Assembly: GCF_046630445.1 (NCBI RefSeq)
Contig: NC_092341.1
Coordinates: 5,520,001-5,584,000 of the forward strand
Reading direction: 5' to 3'
From: Rutidosis leptorrhynchoides
Taxonomy: Eukaryota; Streptophyta; Magnoliopsida; Asterales; Asteraceae
Length of the DNA: 64,000 bases
In this document: one piece after another, positions 10,901 through 21,890 of the stretch
How the letters are laid out: the number at the start of each line of letters is the position of its first letter
Position numbering within the stretch: position 1 is the first letter of the stretch
The notes under the pieces: generated by a model
Databases searched by the model: none
Told to the model about the DNA's origin: nothing
What the model saw: the letters and a program-made list of their open reading frames with translations, nothing else
Program-made: the position numbers and the translations under genes

Positions 10901-12469
10901 GTTAAGTTGTCATCAATAAACCTAGTAGCTCCATATAGATTAGATTTCAACAATAACAATACCCAATACCACATAAGTAGTGTATGGGGGGTGAGATGTA
11001 TACAATTCTTCCCCTATCCGAGAATAAATACAAGTCATTTCTCCACTCAGAGTGAAAACACTCTTTAAAGTAGACCTCCAGCCAATAAGTAGGAAACTTT
11101 TTTTTAGATAAGCTTAATAAATAAAATTAAAAATAAAATCTAGATGCAATGAAAATGATAAATCAAATTTTCATGGGTTTTAAATCATGCCTGAAATTTA
11201 ATTTAGGCTCTAAGAGTCAGTCAAGTCGCCAATAAATCGACCCTTGTTGTCGATTCAATAACAGCAGCAGCAACAACAACAACAACAACAAAACCCAATC
11301 CCGCACCGTGAGGTATGTGGGAGGTGAGATGTAGACAATCTTTCCTCTACCCTAGTGTAGAAGAGAGGTCGTTTCTCTAACCACGAGTTGAAAAAAAATT
11401 CTCCACCCACAGGAAAAGAAAGTCATCCCTCTCTCTACTCAATGGTAGAGAGATTGCTTCCGTGAGGACCTCCGGTCTAAACAAAAAATAAAAAAAGAGA
11501 CGCCATGGGAATGGTAAAATCGAATTTCCATGGGGGTTAAAGTCTGCCTGGAATTCAATTTAAGCTCTAAGCGGCAGTCAAGTCGCCATTGAGTCGACGT
11601 TTGTTGTTGCCTCAATAAATAGAGCCAAAAGACCTTGTAAACATAACTCGAATGGCATGCCAGGTGAAAGTTGTTGCGATAGATTAGATTTCATTTATAC
11701 AAAAAAAATTCACTTTAATGTACAATTGTACATATTTTCATTTGATTAATATTATTACTATTACTATTACTATTACTAGTCACGTCTTCACGTGGATATG
11801 ATCATGTTTAATGTGATGGTAATCATATTTCACTTTTAATAGGATTTGCTTGCCGGTGGAACTGAAAGTTCAACGATTACAGTTGAATGGGCGATAGCAC
11901 AACTCCTAAAGAAACCTGAAATATTTAAAAAGGCAACGAATGAGCTAGATCGAGTTATAGGTCGAGATCGATGGGTGGAAGAGACCGACATGGTTAACCT
12001 TCCTTATATTAACGCGATCGTTAAGGAGACAATGAGGTTACATCCAGTAGCACCAATGTTGCCTCCTAGAAGGACACGCGAGGATTGCAAAGTAGCCGGT
12101 TACGATATTCCAAAAGACACGTTGGTGCTTGTTAGCGTGTGGACAATTGGTCGAGATTCAGAGTTATGGGACAACCCTGAAGATTTTTGTCCAGAGAGAT
12201 TCATCGGTAAGGAAATTGATATAAAAGGTAACGATTTTGAGTTACTTCCGTTCGGTGCAGGGCGAAGGATGTGTCCTGGTTATAGTTTAGGGATAAAGGT
12301 GATCGAGTCGAGTTTGGCTAATCTGATTCATGGGTTTAATTGGAAATTACCGGGTAATATGAATGAAAAGGATTTAGAAATGGAAGAAATATACGGGTTA
12401 TCAACTCCTAAAAAGATCCCACTCGTCACAATCGCTCAACCGAGGCTACAATTTGAAATGTACGGATAA
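7933..12469 (+). CDS. CYP92-like cytochrome P450, start codon missing
   Basis: Two exons, 7933-8856 and 11843-12469 (stop 12467-12469), with a phase-0 GT..AG intron. Together they give about 516 residues, a full-length class II plant P450: N-terminal hydrophobic anchor (YLVFYSSCSVVCLAIVVVLL), hinge LPPGPKPWP, C-helix WRQGR, I-helix AGGTESS, K-helix KETMR, PERF and heme loop PFGAGRRMCPG. The Ser in the I-helix where most P450s have Thr, and the overall wording, fit CYP92 (flavonoid 3'-hydroxylase-like or homoterpene-forming relatives); the substrate cannot be told. It would be an ER-anchored, haem-thiolate monooxygenase. The frame is open upstream to 7831 but contains no ATG: LTR E ends at 7932, immediately before the Asp-Gln-Tyr codons. 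The first in-frame ATG is at 8086, after the hinge, so the gene as found is probably disrupted. Confidence 0.85.
9974..10059. repeat. Tandem duplication, 44 bp x 2
   Basis: Two copies of GTTTTTATAACATGTCCTAA...ATAACTAG start at 9974 and 10018 and are identical to 10059, indicating a recent duplication in the P450 intron. Confidence 0.9.
10207..10340 (+). pseudogene. Organellar (plastid-type) 23S rRNA fragment
   Basis: The stretch ACCGATAGCGAAGTAGTACC...GAGTGAAATAGAACATGAAA...GTAAGCTCTCAAGCAGTGAG...CGCATGCCT matches an internal part of bacterial/plastid 23S rRNA. Compared with the plastid sequence as I remember it, the mismatches I can identify are all C-to-T or G-to-A, the pattern left by deamination of methylated cytosines after transfer to the nucleus. 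About 134 bp are recognisable; both ends fade into unrelated intron sequence. A mitochondrial origin is less likely but not excluded. Confidence 0.85.
10948..11262 (-). repeat. SINE-like repeat, copy 1 (diverged)
   Basis: On the - strand the body contains ATTGGCGACTTGACTG..TCTTAGAGC and ends towards GGGTATTGTTATTGTTG. It is homologous to copy 2, which follows directly, and more diverged. The (TTG)n-type 3' end recalls the tRNA-derived TS family of plant SINEs; A and B boxes are not clear, so the class is uncertain. Confidence 0.5.
11263..11620 (-). repeat. SINE-like repeat, copy 2
   Basis: On the - strand it runs from AATGGCGACTTGACTGCC through CATCTCACCTCCCACATACC to GGGATTGGGTTTTGTTG(TTG)n. 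The terminal TTG run and the preceding phrase are typical of TS-like plant SINEs. It is head to tail with copy 1. Confidence 0.55.
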
Positions 12470-12903
12470 AAAACAGATAACAGATACTAATATTTTTTAC
12501 TGTTCAGACTATCCGGGGTTTAATTTACACTTATGACTATTTAGTAGTTCATTGTTGTGTATTTTCTATTTTCACATAATCAATGGAGGCACTGTGTGTC
12601 TTAATCTTAGATATTATGGATGGATGGATGGATGTTTAGAAAGTTTACTGCTGTTACTTAGAAGCTGTTCTGTAAAACATTTCAAATTATGAGCAAGATA
12701 ACAAAATATTTTACTAATACTTTTATATTGCTTAAACCACGATTATACAAGTATAAGAATCTTGAGTTACATTATTACATATATATGCAATCTATTAACA
12801 CACTAATGACAATCAACACTACAACACTTTACCCCAAAATCCTACTTTGGGTTAAACAAAAATTGCTCCTAATTTATTACTGATCATAATCATAAATCAT
12901 AAA
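12470..12903. other. Intergenic, convergent 3' ends of P450 and lipoxygenase
   Basis: 434 bp between the two stop codons. It holds both 3' UTRs and a short (GGAT)n run near 12617. Nothing else is recognised. Confidence 0.6.
12873..12878 (-). terminator. Poly(A) signal of the lipoxygenase gene
   Basis: AATAAA on the - strand, about 26 nt after the TGA stop at 12904-12906. Confidence 0.5.
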
Positions 12904-15900
12904 TCATATAGACACACTGTTTGGAATACCTCTACATGTTACACCAGCACCTGAACTTGGTGCAAGAAGTTCATATGGCAAAACCCCAGCACCACATCTA
13001 TTCTTCAAACTCGGATCGCTGTTTCTTTTTTCAATCTCCTTTTCAATACTTTGAATTTCAGCTGAAAACGCATAAAACGCTTCAACGATTTCAGCATCCC
13101 CTGACCAAGTGTCGGTTTGTTGTCTCTCCCCAATATACTCCTCATCAGGCGAATGAGTAGACAATGTATCCACCACAGCCATGTATTTTGTAGATTGTAA
13201 CAAACTTGGTAGAGCAGATAAAAAGTATTTTTGTGGATCATCATGGAACAATGTGTATTCTGGGTCGTTTTCATCGGGTAGTAATCGACGGGTCAAAGGA
13301 GGTCGGTTTGGTACATAGCCACCATACGGGTACTGACCAAAGTTAAGTGCTGCATGTTGAGCTGATGCGAGCCAGATGATAGTGGTTAGGATGGAAGTAA
13401 GGTCATCTGGAGTGGCTAAAGTGGGCCACCAATCCTCGTGACGAAGATCGGCATGGCCCACGTTGATGGACTCTGCATACCATGCTTGGAGCTCTCTGTC
13501 ATTGCAGACATGGGCTGAGTCTGGATAGTATCGGTTCACGTAAGTTTGTACCCATTTTTGAAGGGCATCCCAAATCAGGAGCCCATCGGATGCATACGGA
13601 TAGTCTTCTATTAGAAGCTTTAGACCATGTGGCTTGCTTGGGTCTCGAACCGCCATACCTCTGTATAAAGCATCAACAAGAAAAGGGTTTAGTCACAAGA
13701 AGTATGGACCAAAAAAGTTCAGGTCAAAATAGGGCATTTTTGAACGGGACAAAAGAGGCTACCCGGGGTTGGAAGTTGGCTTGACCCGCAAAGACTTTAT
13801 GGTTGAAGTTTTGAAAACTTTAAATCATAAATATATTAATTATGATTACGAAAGACAAATCTTAGGCGTTGTCTGTTTTTCAGTCTGAAGATCTTATTAT
13901 GTCTTATGTATGCGTGTCCGCAAACATTTTTACTGTAGACTATTTGTTTTTTCTAAAGACATAAGATAAAATTATGTGTTATTTTGTCTTCAATCTTGCA
14001 GACTTAGAAATATGCTTCTTAATGTCGCATACAAGATTAACTTATTTTTGCAGACATAGAAACAAGCCGTCTTCACTATTCAAGAACTTTAGGCCACATC
14101 TTCTTTACAGACATGATCCGCAGATCTTTAGACAAAAACATCTTAAAAAACAAAGAACACCTTATTGTTCTTGTTTTAGAAACTTTTAGCAATGTCCATT
14201 CTGACTAGTTTGAGATGAATCATAATGTCATAATATATGTGTCAAAGTTATAATCTTTACTATATACAACCACAAAAACTAAACACATATTTTATGAATT
14301 AGTAATAGAGATGGGGTGGTATTATTTTGGTACCTTCTGATGAGCTCAGCAGGAAGACCTTCTAAATCGAAACGCCAATTCTTGTAAGCAGCAGCACTGA
14401 TCTCCATACAATAGCGTCCAGGAGTGAAGCACGCTTCGATAACACCATCAGCATTGATCAAGTTTTGGCGAGCCAATTGATTAATCTCTAGAGTATATCT
14501 CATGTGTGGGTCTATAAGTTTATATATAGGGTGCATTGCACTCAATTGCCTATGTGCAGCCAATATAAATGGTTCCATAGATGCATGAGTCCGTAAAAAG
14601 TGATGAACCAGCTGGTGAACACCAGCATCGTTTGAGCATACATGGGCTTTGGCTAGCAGCCACATCCAGTTACTTGTGGCATCAGCTGGTGGTGTAACCA
14701 CGCGTTTTGACTCGGAACCATGCAATGCTTGTGGTAGGCTAAGTTCGATTGCAACCGGCATGAGAGTGCCAGATGGGTTCAAGTAAAAAATTGTTCTTGT
14801 TGCGTATGCTTTACGCCCGTCAAGTGCATTTATTCTGTCCAGAAAGGGTAGGTATATGTCATGGTAGTCTATTATAAATAGCTTATTTTCCTCAATTGCC
14901 TGTCAACATCACCAAAATAATAAATAATAAGCTAAATATACTTTATGCTAAAATATACTACGAATTATAATATATGTTAATACACTTAGAAGTTGAGGTG
15001 GAAATTATGACCTATTTACATATAAATGGGTCGATCGGATTATGTTCTATCTCTTACGGGCCAAACTGCTAAAATGAGATAAAATCAGCTAAAAGAAACA
15101 AGTCAAACGGGTTGACCTGGCAGGAATTCGCGCTAAGTATATTTTTGAGGCAGAAAACCTCTTATTTACAGAGTAATAAGCAGGATTAATTATTTAACCT
15201 AACTAAAAAAAAAAAAAAAAAAAAAAAGATAAAAAGTGATTTTAAATTATTTTGGATAAACTTGGGTCAACCGAAGTACCTAACCTACCCATAACCACAT
15301 TCCATAACTACTCGTTTCGACCCGAAACTACTTTAGATCCAATACCTGACCGACCCATACTCTAATGCTAAAAATACTGTAGAAATAATAAAAGGTCTCG
15401 ACATTGATTACGTTACCTGCTGTACAGTCAAGCCATTGAGATAGCCTGTGATGTGTTCTTCTCGTAAAGCAGACTCTTGCGGGCCGTATATTTCAGGATC
15501 AAGCCGACTTACAGGTGGGAAAACATGAAGCTTCTCTATGCTGACTGGATTCACCCCAGCAATTGCTTGACGGGCAAATTCATCATCCCGTAACCATGCA
15601 AATTTGTCCTCTGAACATTATAATCACATTATAATTATATATTTTGTCTTTTTAACATCAAAAAATTAAAACTTGAATAAAAATGGCAATAATCCAACAC
15701 TTACTGGAGAGAATCTTTGGGGTATCATATTTAAGAAGGCCACCACCTTGACTAGATTCATGTAACCTGGTAACCAGATTGGGCAATGGAAGCTTCTTCA
15801 ATAGATCATCTTGAAGACCTAGTTTTAAAAGCACTCCTTCACTATAAAGACTATCGATCTGTGAGAACCCTTTGAAGTCGTGTTTCTTTGAAATGCTGGC

Positions 15901-17759
15901 CACCATTGACGGAAGTAGATTATGTAACACCGCTTTTAGTCGCCCTGTTGAAAACGCATTCGCCTTTGACTCCTCAAATTGTTCATCCCTTGGAACATAC
16001 ATTGGCAATGGCTTCTCCACCCGGCTCTCAGCTGTAATATCTGCAACGCAAATTAACCAACATGAGTCTCTATACAATCTTATTACATAACTATACAGAT
16101 ATAGTTATAGTTATATACAGTTATATAGTTATATATAGGTTTACCAGTATCGCAAGGTACGCGTCCAGTTCGACATCTTCTTGGATATGGGATTTTGTCG
16201 CCTCCGAGTGTGGGCCTAACAAAGTCGGATCCTCTATCCGGGTTACCCAAATCATTGTAAACATCGTAATCATAAATTCGATCTGACAACTTCCTAACCC
16301 CTTTGCCATCACCTCTTAAATCTTTAAGCTCTTGTTCTCTTAAAGACTTTAGTCCTAACGGAGTCTCGTCAGGCAGATAAGGCTGCAAGAGTACAAAAGA
16401 ATATTAGCTCAATCATTCAATGCATCTGTTAGAGCACCAGGAGTCATTGTATTTTTTCAGCGTTAAACCCAATTTAACACCGAGAGTTCAGTGTCCACCA
16501 CTCCCTTTCAATGTTAAATCAATGTTAAATTCCAAATTTTGGTCTCAACGTTAGCTAGGTAACGGTGAACAAAGGCTTGCAATGTTTATTTTATTATTCT
16601 TTTTTGTTATCTAAAAAAATATTAAATACTATATAAAGTAAATTAGACACTGACTGAACGATTTCCCCTGTTTAATTTAAATCCAGTGTTAAATTTAACA
16701 CTGAGATTTAACACTGAACGACTCCTAGTGCTCGGAATCAAGACTATGAATATTCAAAATTATTACAAGCTAGCCATCAGGATAGAAAAGTTGAGGTTTG
16801 ACTTTCAAAAAGAAAATTCTTGACTTTCTTGATTTTGTTGACTGTTAGGCAAGGAATTGAATATTGAATAATAGGAATAACAAAGCATCTTATAAACTAT
16901 CAAGACTTGCCTAACAAACTTACGTGGAGAAAAGTCTTTACTTTATTAGAATTAAAAAAGGCAAAAAGGCAATTATAATGATAAATTACCTGATTAGAGA
17001 AAAAAATCCTAGGTTTAGGATGATCTTTAGTAGATTGAACCCATGAATTACAAGGGAAATGAAGTGGCCCACACGCAAATCCTTCAATGGTAATACTCTC
17101 CAAAAAGAACTCTTTTTGATGCTTATTAGTAATAGTAATTGCTCCAGGGGTTCCAAATCCTGAATCTACTAATATATCAGCTGTGTAATTAACCCTTTCG
17201 GTTTTAAGGTTCGATTTTTTCGACCAGTCCTTCAACACAGCTTCTTTACTTCGCTTTGGAGCTCTTGTTCCTTTAAACATCACACACACAAAAAATTAAT
17301 AATACTGCAAATTGAAAACAAATAATGAAAATGAAAATATATAATGATAAGATTCACAGAGGCATTTCATCGAACAGTTGGCGTACTTGGATCAATATCA
17401 TTACTACAAAGCTGCAAAACAACATTTCTTCCAATCTGATCAGTAAAAGCATCAATCTTTCTAACAATTGTCTCCTTTAAATCTTCCTTGTTTTTATTTC
17501 TAACAGTCAACACAGCTCTCACATTGAAACTAACTGGTTTTTCAACCCTAACTAATTTAGCCAAATCTTCACTAATTGTCGCAACAACCCGACCCGATTT
17601 ATGAACACCTTTTCTCAATTGATTTGAATTCGGCCTGCTTTTATCAAGCCGAATCAATACAGGATTAACACATAACTGACCTAAATTCTTATTTAAACCC
17701 AAAAATGATGACTTTTCAATCACAGAATGACTGCACATCATTTCATTAGCTAATGCCAT
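12904..17759 (-). CDS. Chloroplast-type 13-lipoxygenase, 7 exons, 914 aa
   Basis: Exons in order: 17759-17387, 17270-16990, 16382-16145, 16040-15705, 15610-15417, 14899-14334, 13660-12904. All introns are GT..AG and the joined frame is 2745 nt with no stop. Oxygenates linoleic/linolenic acid, the first step to jasmonates and leaf aldehydes. The first ~75 residues are Ser/Lys-rich and transit-peptide-like; a PLAT/LH2 domain follows (KEDLKETIV to about 210), then the catalytic domain. Iron ligands are all present: His569 and His574 (HQLVHH), His765 and Asn769 (HAALN) and C-terminal Ile914. [33 protein letters not shown] and HPIYKL are family hallmarks. Length fits 13-LOX type 2; regiospecificity is inferred from the transit peptide and wording, not tested. 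The gene appears intact. Confidence 0.93.
13863..14164. mobile_element. Possible hAT-like non-autonomous element in LOX intron 6
   Basis: The left side reads TAGGCGTTGTCTGTTTTTCA and the right side, reversed, TAAGGTGTTCTTTGTTTTTT, which resembles degenerate hAT-MITE terminal repeats; the interior repeats AGACATA/CAGACATAGA motifs. No clear 8-bp target duplication was found, so this is tentative. Confidence 0.35.
16432..16733. mobile_element. MITE in LOX intron 2 (302 bp)
   Basis: Terminal inverted repeats GAGCACCAGGAGTC and GACTCCTAGTGCTC match at 13 of 14 positions. Sub-terminal blocks rich in TTCAGTGTTAAA/TTTAACACTGAA extend the fold-back. There is no convincing target duplication (TTA on the left only). 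The superfamily is undecided; PIF/Harbinger-like is possible. Confidence 0.7.
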
Positions 17760-18744
17760 CTCACTTTAAGTTGAAATTGAAATGAATAAAAAAAGAAGAG
17801 TGAGTTTTATTTATAATGAAGAAACAAATATGTTGTGAAACGATTATATATGCATGAAAAAAAAAAAAAAAAAAAAAGCAGCAGAATTTGAAAAAATAAA
17901 AATGGTTAGCTGATTATCACCGGCCACTAATGTCCTTCCAAGTATAAACACTCCACGTTTAAAACTTTTCAAATTGTTAGATTGATAGATACATAGATAC
18001 ATGTGTACATACATATAGGGGATATAGGGGTTATGTTGTTGCGAGTCAAACCGAGTATCTAGTTTTCTGAGTCAAACCGTGGACCAGGGAGGGTAGTAGC
18101 AGCTAGCAGGAAGGTGTATTTTTTTATTTTTTTTTATTTTTTTTTTTTTTGGGGAGAATTAGATTTAGATTTAGATAAAAAAATAAAATAATAATAATAA
18201 TAATGAACAGTGTTAAATATTTTTTATTAGTTGGAAAAATGGATGGATGGATTTAAATCTTAAAAGGACCCATTTCTGTCCTTGAATATCATAAAAAAGG
18301 TTAATAAAGTCCCTGTACATCGGAAAGTTGGCATGTGAGTCCTTACCTTATGGTAAATAATAATTTAGATAGTGTTTTCAAGACACGATGTATGATGGGT
18401 GATTTTTTTTATTTATTTTTTTTATAAAAAGACATAAAACTAATTTTGAACATAAGTCTTTCATCAAAGATGAAAGAGTCCTTCAAAAAAACAAGTACAA
18501 TACTGTTCCGGACTCGCTATAGAAGAGTTGTAGATCATTACGTTTGGCATATAATAGAAGAGTTGTAGACCATAAGACCACTACATATGATCCTTTATGT
18601 AACATTGTACATTTTTTTTAAATAATGGGGGAAGTCTTTAAACACGATTTATATTAATTACACATAATATAAGATAAGATAAAACCATTGATATTACTTA
18701 ATTAGAGACCATATGATAGAAGTGTTTATATAAAATATTAGAGT
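17760..18744. other. Intergenic, upstream of lipoxygenase
   Basis: Contains the LOX promoter region, a poly(A) run at about 17857-17877, poly(T) tracts at 18118-18151 and a short ATA run near 18190. No coding or mobile feature is recognised. Confidence 0.5.
17808..17815 (-). promoter_or_regulatory. TATA box of the lipoxygenase gene
   Basis: TATAAATA on the - strand, 49 nt before the ATG, implying a very short 5' UTR of roughly 20 nt. Confidence 0.55.
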
Positions 18745-19309
18745 TGTCAGGTGTGTCAAACATCACTATAATCTTTGCTACACTCATCTCAAAAATATGT
18801 CGCACTTCACCTGCAGGGAAAGAACACCGTGAAGGAATTAGCGCACCGCTAAGTAAATGGAGATATCTAGATAGACATCACTATAAGTTACAAGCACAAC
18901 TTAAGGAACGGGTCACTAAACACATAAAGCACAATCAAGAGGAGCGACGGCTTGACCTCGCCTTCAACTACTAGCTGGTCGGGCTAGAGTTTACCGATAG
19001 TCCCTATTACTGAATCACTAGCATAGTCTTCCTGCGTGATACACTCGTCATTTAAACTATGCCACCAATCAGTAACACCTGGACTCAACACACTTCCCTC
19101 AGAAAGCACCATGAAGGAAGGGTTGGCCTCTTCCGTGATAAATCACCATGACGGTATCACTGGGTGTACACGTAGTCACATAGGATCACTTGCACTAATC
19201 ACCGACTTATTACACAGTCTAATCATAAGCATGGCAATGGTCACCACACTTGTCACTGTATAACCATATCCATAAGAAAAGTCCCACTCACTGATACCAG
19301 CATAACTCA
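18745..19309. other. GC-richer block of unknown origin
   Basis: About 565 bp, clearly less AT-rich than either side, bounded by TGTCAGGTGTGT and CCAGCATAACTCA (TG..CA, like a small LTR), but without a matching target duplication. The LINE fragment stops just to its right. The short ORFs in it (18744-18974, 19036-19263) have no recognisable homology. It may be a solo LTR or another repeat. Confidence 0.3.
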
Positions 19310-19327
19310 GTGGTCGATAACCACAAC

Positions 19328-19885
19328 TTTAGATCAACAACTTTAGAAAAAAATATTTTCATTTTGCCTATTTAGATTGTTTAGGTCATTCTTCATAGCT
19401 TTTAGCTTTAAGCTTATTGACTGCCCTAAGCATAGCACATCCATGCACCACTTTATTCCATCCACTCTCAACAAGGAACAAATTCAGGCTTCTCAGCTAT
19501 GTAATTCATAAACCTAAATGATTTAGGTTTATTTACTAACTCATCAGCTATAATCAGATGATCAGGGCTATGATCAGATATCAGGTATGGATGAAATATA
19601 GCATGGGCCCTATTAAACTTACTGATGAAATCTTCATTAAGCATTATTCTATACAGTTTTTTTAACACATCACAGTTAGGATTTTTCAATGCTTTGGTCC
19701 AGGTAAACTAAAATCCATAGTTGCATATATCCTTAACTTCAATGTTATTTACACATTTTTGCACTCATTCATCCATTCATCTATTTAATGGATGAGGTTG
19801 AAGTAGATGGAAATGGAGTTAATGAGACTCCAACAACTGATCCCAAGCCTTAAAGTCGGGTCCCATGTGAATTTACCAAAAAGCC
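19328..19885 (-). mobile_element. LINE fragment, end of ORF2 endonuclease domain
   Basis: Part of the L1-type LINE that resumes at 37952. Reading the - strand gives, across frameshifts and stops, CVNNIEVKDICNYGF, FTWTKALKNPNCDVLKKL, AHAIFHPYLISDHSPDHLII, FRFMNYIAEKPEFVP, then after a one-base shift VESGWNKVVHGCAMLRAVNKLKAKS and MKNDLNNLNRQNENIF. ISDHSP is the hallmark of the exo-endo-phosphatase domain of plant LINEs and the rest is the linker towards reverse transcriptase. The RT itself is not present. The fragment is dead. Confidence 0.75.
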
Positions 19886-21874
19886 TGATGTTTTAGCAGA
19901 GTAGTATATAAAATAGCTTATATTTTTACAGGAAATACTATTAAATACGATACAATTTTACACAAGATATTTATTTATTTAGAGAATGGATATACTTAAA
20001 CCTTGCTACAACACTTATAGGCAGTGTACCTAATCGTACAGTAGTGTAGTTTTTTGTAAGTCCGGTTCGTTCCACAGGGAATCTTTTTAAACAAAGCTTA
20101 ACGCTATATTAGTTTACTTTTATAAAAATACAAATATATATATAAGTAATATTATTATTATAAAGGGGGGTTTTTACCGTTTAATGACCGGTTTGTCGAT
20201 TTTAAAACTTTAGTCACAGTTAAAACTAAATGTAAAATATTAAAAATAAATACAAGATTTAAATTAAAGCGTAAAGTAAATAACGATAATGAAATTGCGA
20301 ATAATAAAAGTGCGATAAAATAAACTTGCGATAATTAAAAAGTACGATAATTAAAAGTACAATTAAATACAATAACAATAAAAATGCGATAATTAGAAGT
20401 GCAATTAAATATAAAATAAAGGAAATTAAATATGAAATAAAAGAATTATGCTTATTTAAACTTCCGTAATCATGATGTTTGACGTGTTGATTTTAGTTTT
20501 ATTGCCCATGGGTTAATTGTCCTTTGTCCTGGATTATTTAATATGTCCATACGGATTTGTCCATAATAGTCCATCAGTCATAAATATAAAGAGCGAAAGC
20601 CTTCGTCAAATTATTCTTATTCCCGAAGTCAAATATTCCAACTAATTGGGGATTCGAATTGTAACAAGGTTTTAATACTTTGTTTAATGAATACACCAGG
20701 TTATCGACTGCGTGTAAACCAAGGTTTTACTACTTTGTTAACAATTACACCAATTACCCTTGAATGTAATTCACCCCTGTTTCAACAAGTCTATTAACTA
20801 TTAATCCAGTTCCGTATCCGGTAAAATGAATAATTATTGGTATTTATAGATATCCCGCCCACCGTACCCAGTCAAGCGTATGTGGTTATATATAAATACG
20901 TCGAATTATAAGTTTGTATATTAAATTAACAAGGTATTGTTTAATTAATATAAAACCCATTAATAACCCATAGTCTAATTTCCACAAGTGTCGTTCTTTT
21001 ATCCAAACCCCAATTATGGTACAAAGCCCAATTACCCAATTTTAGTAATTAGCCCAACATCATGATTACTTCGGATTAAATAAGCATAATAATAACTTAG
21101 CTACGAGACATTAATGTAAAAAGGTTGAACATAACTTACAATGATTAAAAATAGCGTAGCGTTACACGGACAGAATTTCGACTTACACCCTTACAACATT
21201 CGCTAACATACCCTTATTATTAAGATTAAAATTAAAATTAAAATTAAAATTAAAATTATAAATATATATTACGTATATATTGAGAGAAGAAGGAAAAAAA
21301 GATGATTTTTGCGATCAGAATTCGGTTGCTTTTATAGGGAGTTTCAGAAATTGGGGCTCCGCGACTCGCGGCCCTTTTGGCCTTCAAACTCCGCGAGTCG
21401 CGGAGATTGAAATTACAGCTCAGTCTCTTTTGGAGTCTTTCTTGCCGACGGTTTTAAATATTAATATAATATATATATAATTTTTAAGAATTATTTATAT
21501 ATTATATTATATTTATGTGCATAGTTGACTTGTAATTTTTAGTCCGTTGCGTCGAGCGTTGAGAGTTGACTCTGGTCCCGGTTCCGGATTTTCGAACGTC
21601 CTTGCGTACAATTTAATATCTTGTACTTTGCGTTTTGAATCTTGTACTCTTGTAATTTCGAGACGTTTCTTATCAATAATTGGAACCTCTTTGATTGTAT
21701 TTTGTACTTTTGAGCTTTTTGGTCGTTTGCGTCTTCAATTCGTCGAATCTGTCTTTTGTCTTCACCTTTTATTATTTAAACGAATATCACTTGTAAATAG
21801 AACAATTGCAACTAAAAGCTTGTCTTTCTTGAGGAATAATGCTATGAAATATATGTTCGTTTTTAGCATTATCA
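19886..21874 (-). repeat. A1 3' LTR
   Basis: 1989 bp. In element orientation it starts TGATAATGCTAAAAACGAAC and ends ..CATCA. Carries the twin GC-rich dyads at 21357-21405. Confidence 0.92.
21357..21405. repeat. Twin GC-rich dyads in A1 3' LTR
   Basis: CTCCGCGACTCGCGG and CTCCGCGAGTCGCGGAG, starts 32 bp apart. The second is a perfect odd-centred palindrome. Equivalent pairs: 37242-37290, 41554-41601, 53743-53790 (other LTRs), 26137-26184, 35281-35325 and 51881-51928 (internal). Confidence 0.9.
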
Positions 21875-21890
21875 AATATTCCCACACTTG
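21875..21890 (-). other. A1 polypurine tract
   Basis: CAAGTGTGGGAATATT immediately before the 3' LTR start on the - strand; the presumed plus-strand primer. The core AAGTGTGGG recurs at several internal places. Confidence 0.6.

Larger units (their letters stand above)
8857..11842 (+). other. P450 intron, 2986 bp
   Basis: Begins GTACAT after ACACAG and ends TTTTAATAG before GATTTGCTTGCC. It is enlarged by insertions listed separately: a 44-bp tandem duplication, an organellar rRNA fragment and two SINE-like repeats. 9010-9970 is AT-rich with no recognisable feature. Confidence 0.85.

Noticed and set aside
12921..13784. + strand and alternate-frame ORFs over lipoxygenase exon 7
   Set aside because: Shadows of a well-supported conserved exon on the - strand.
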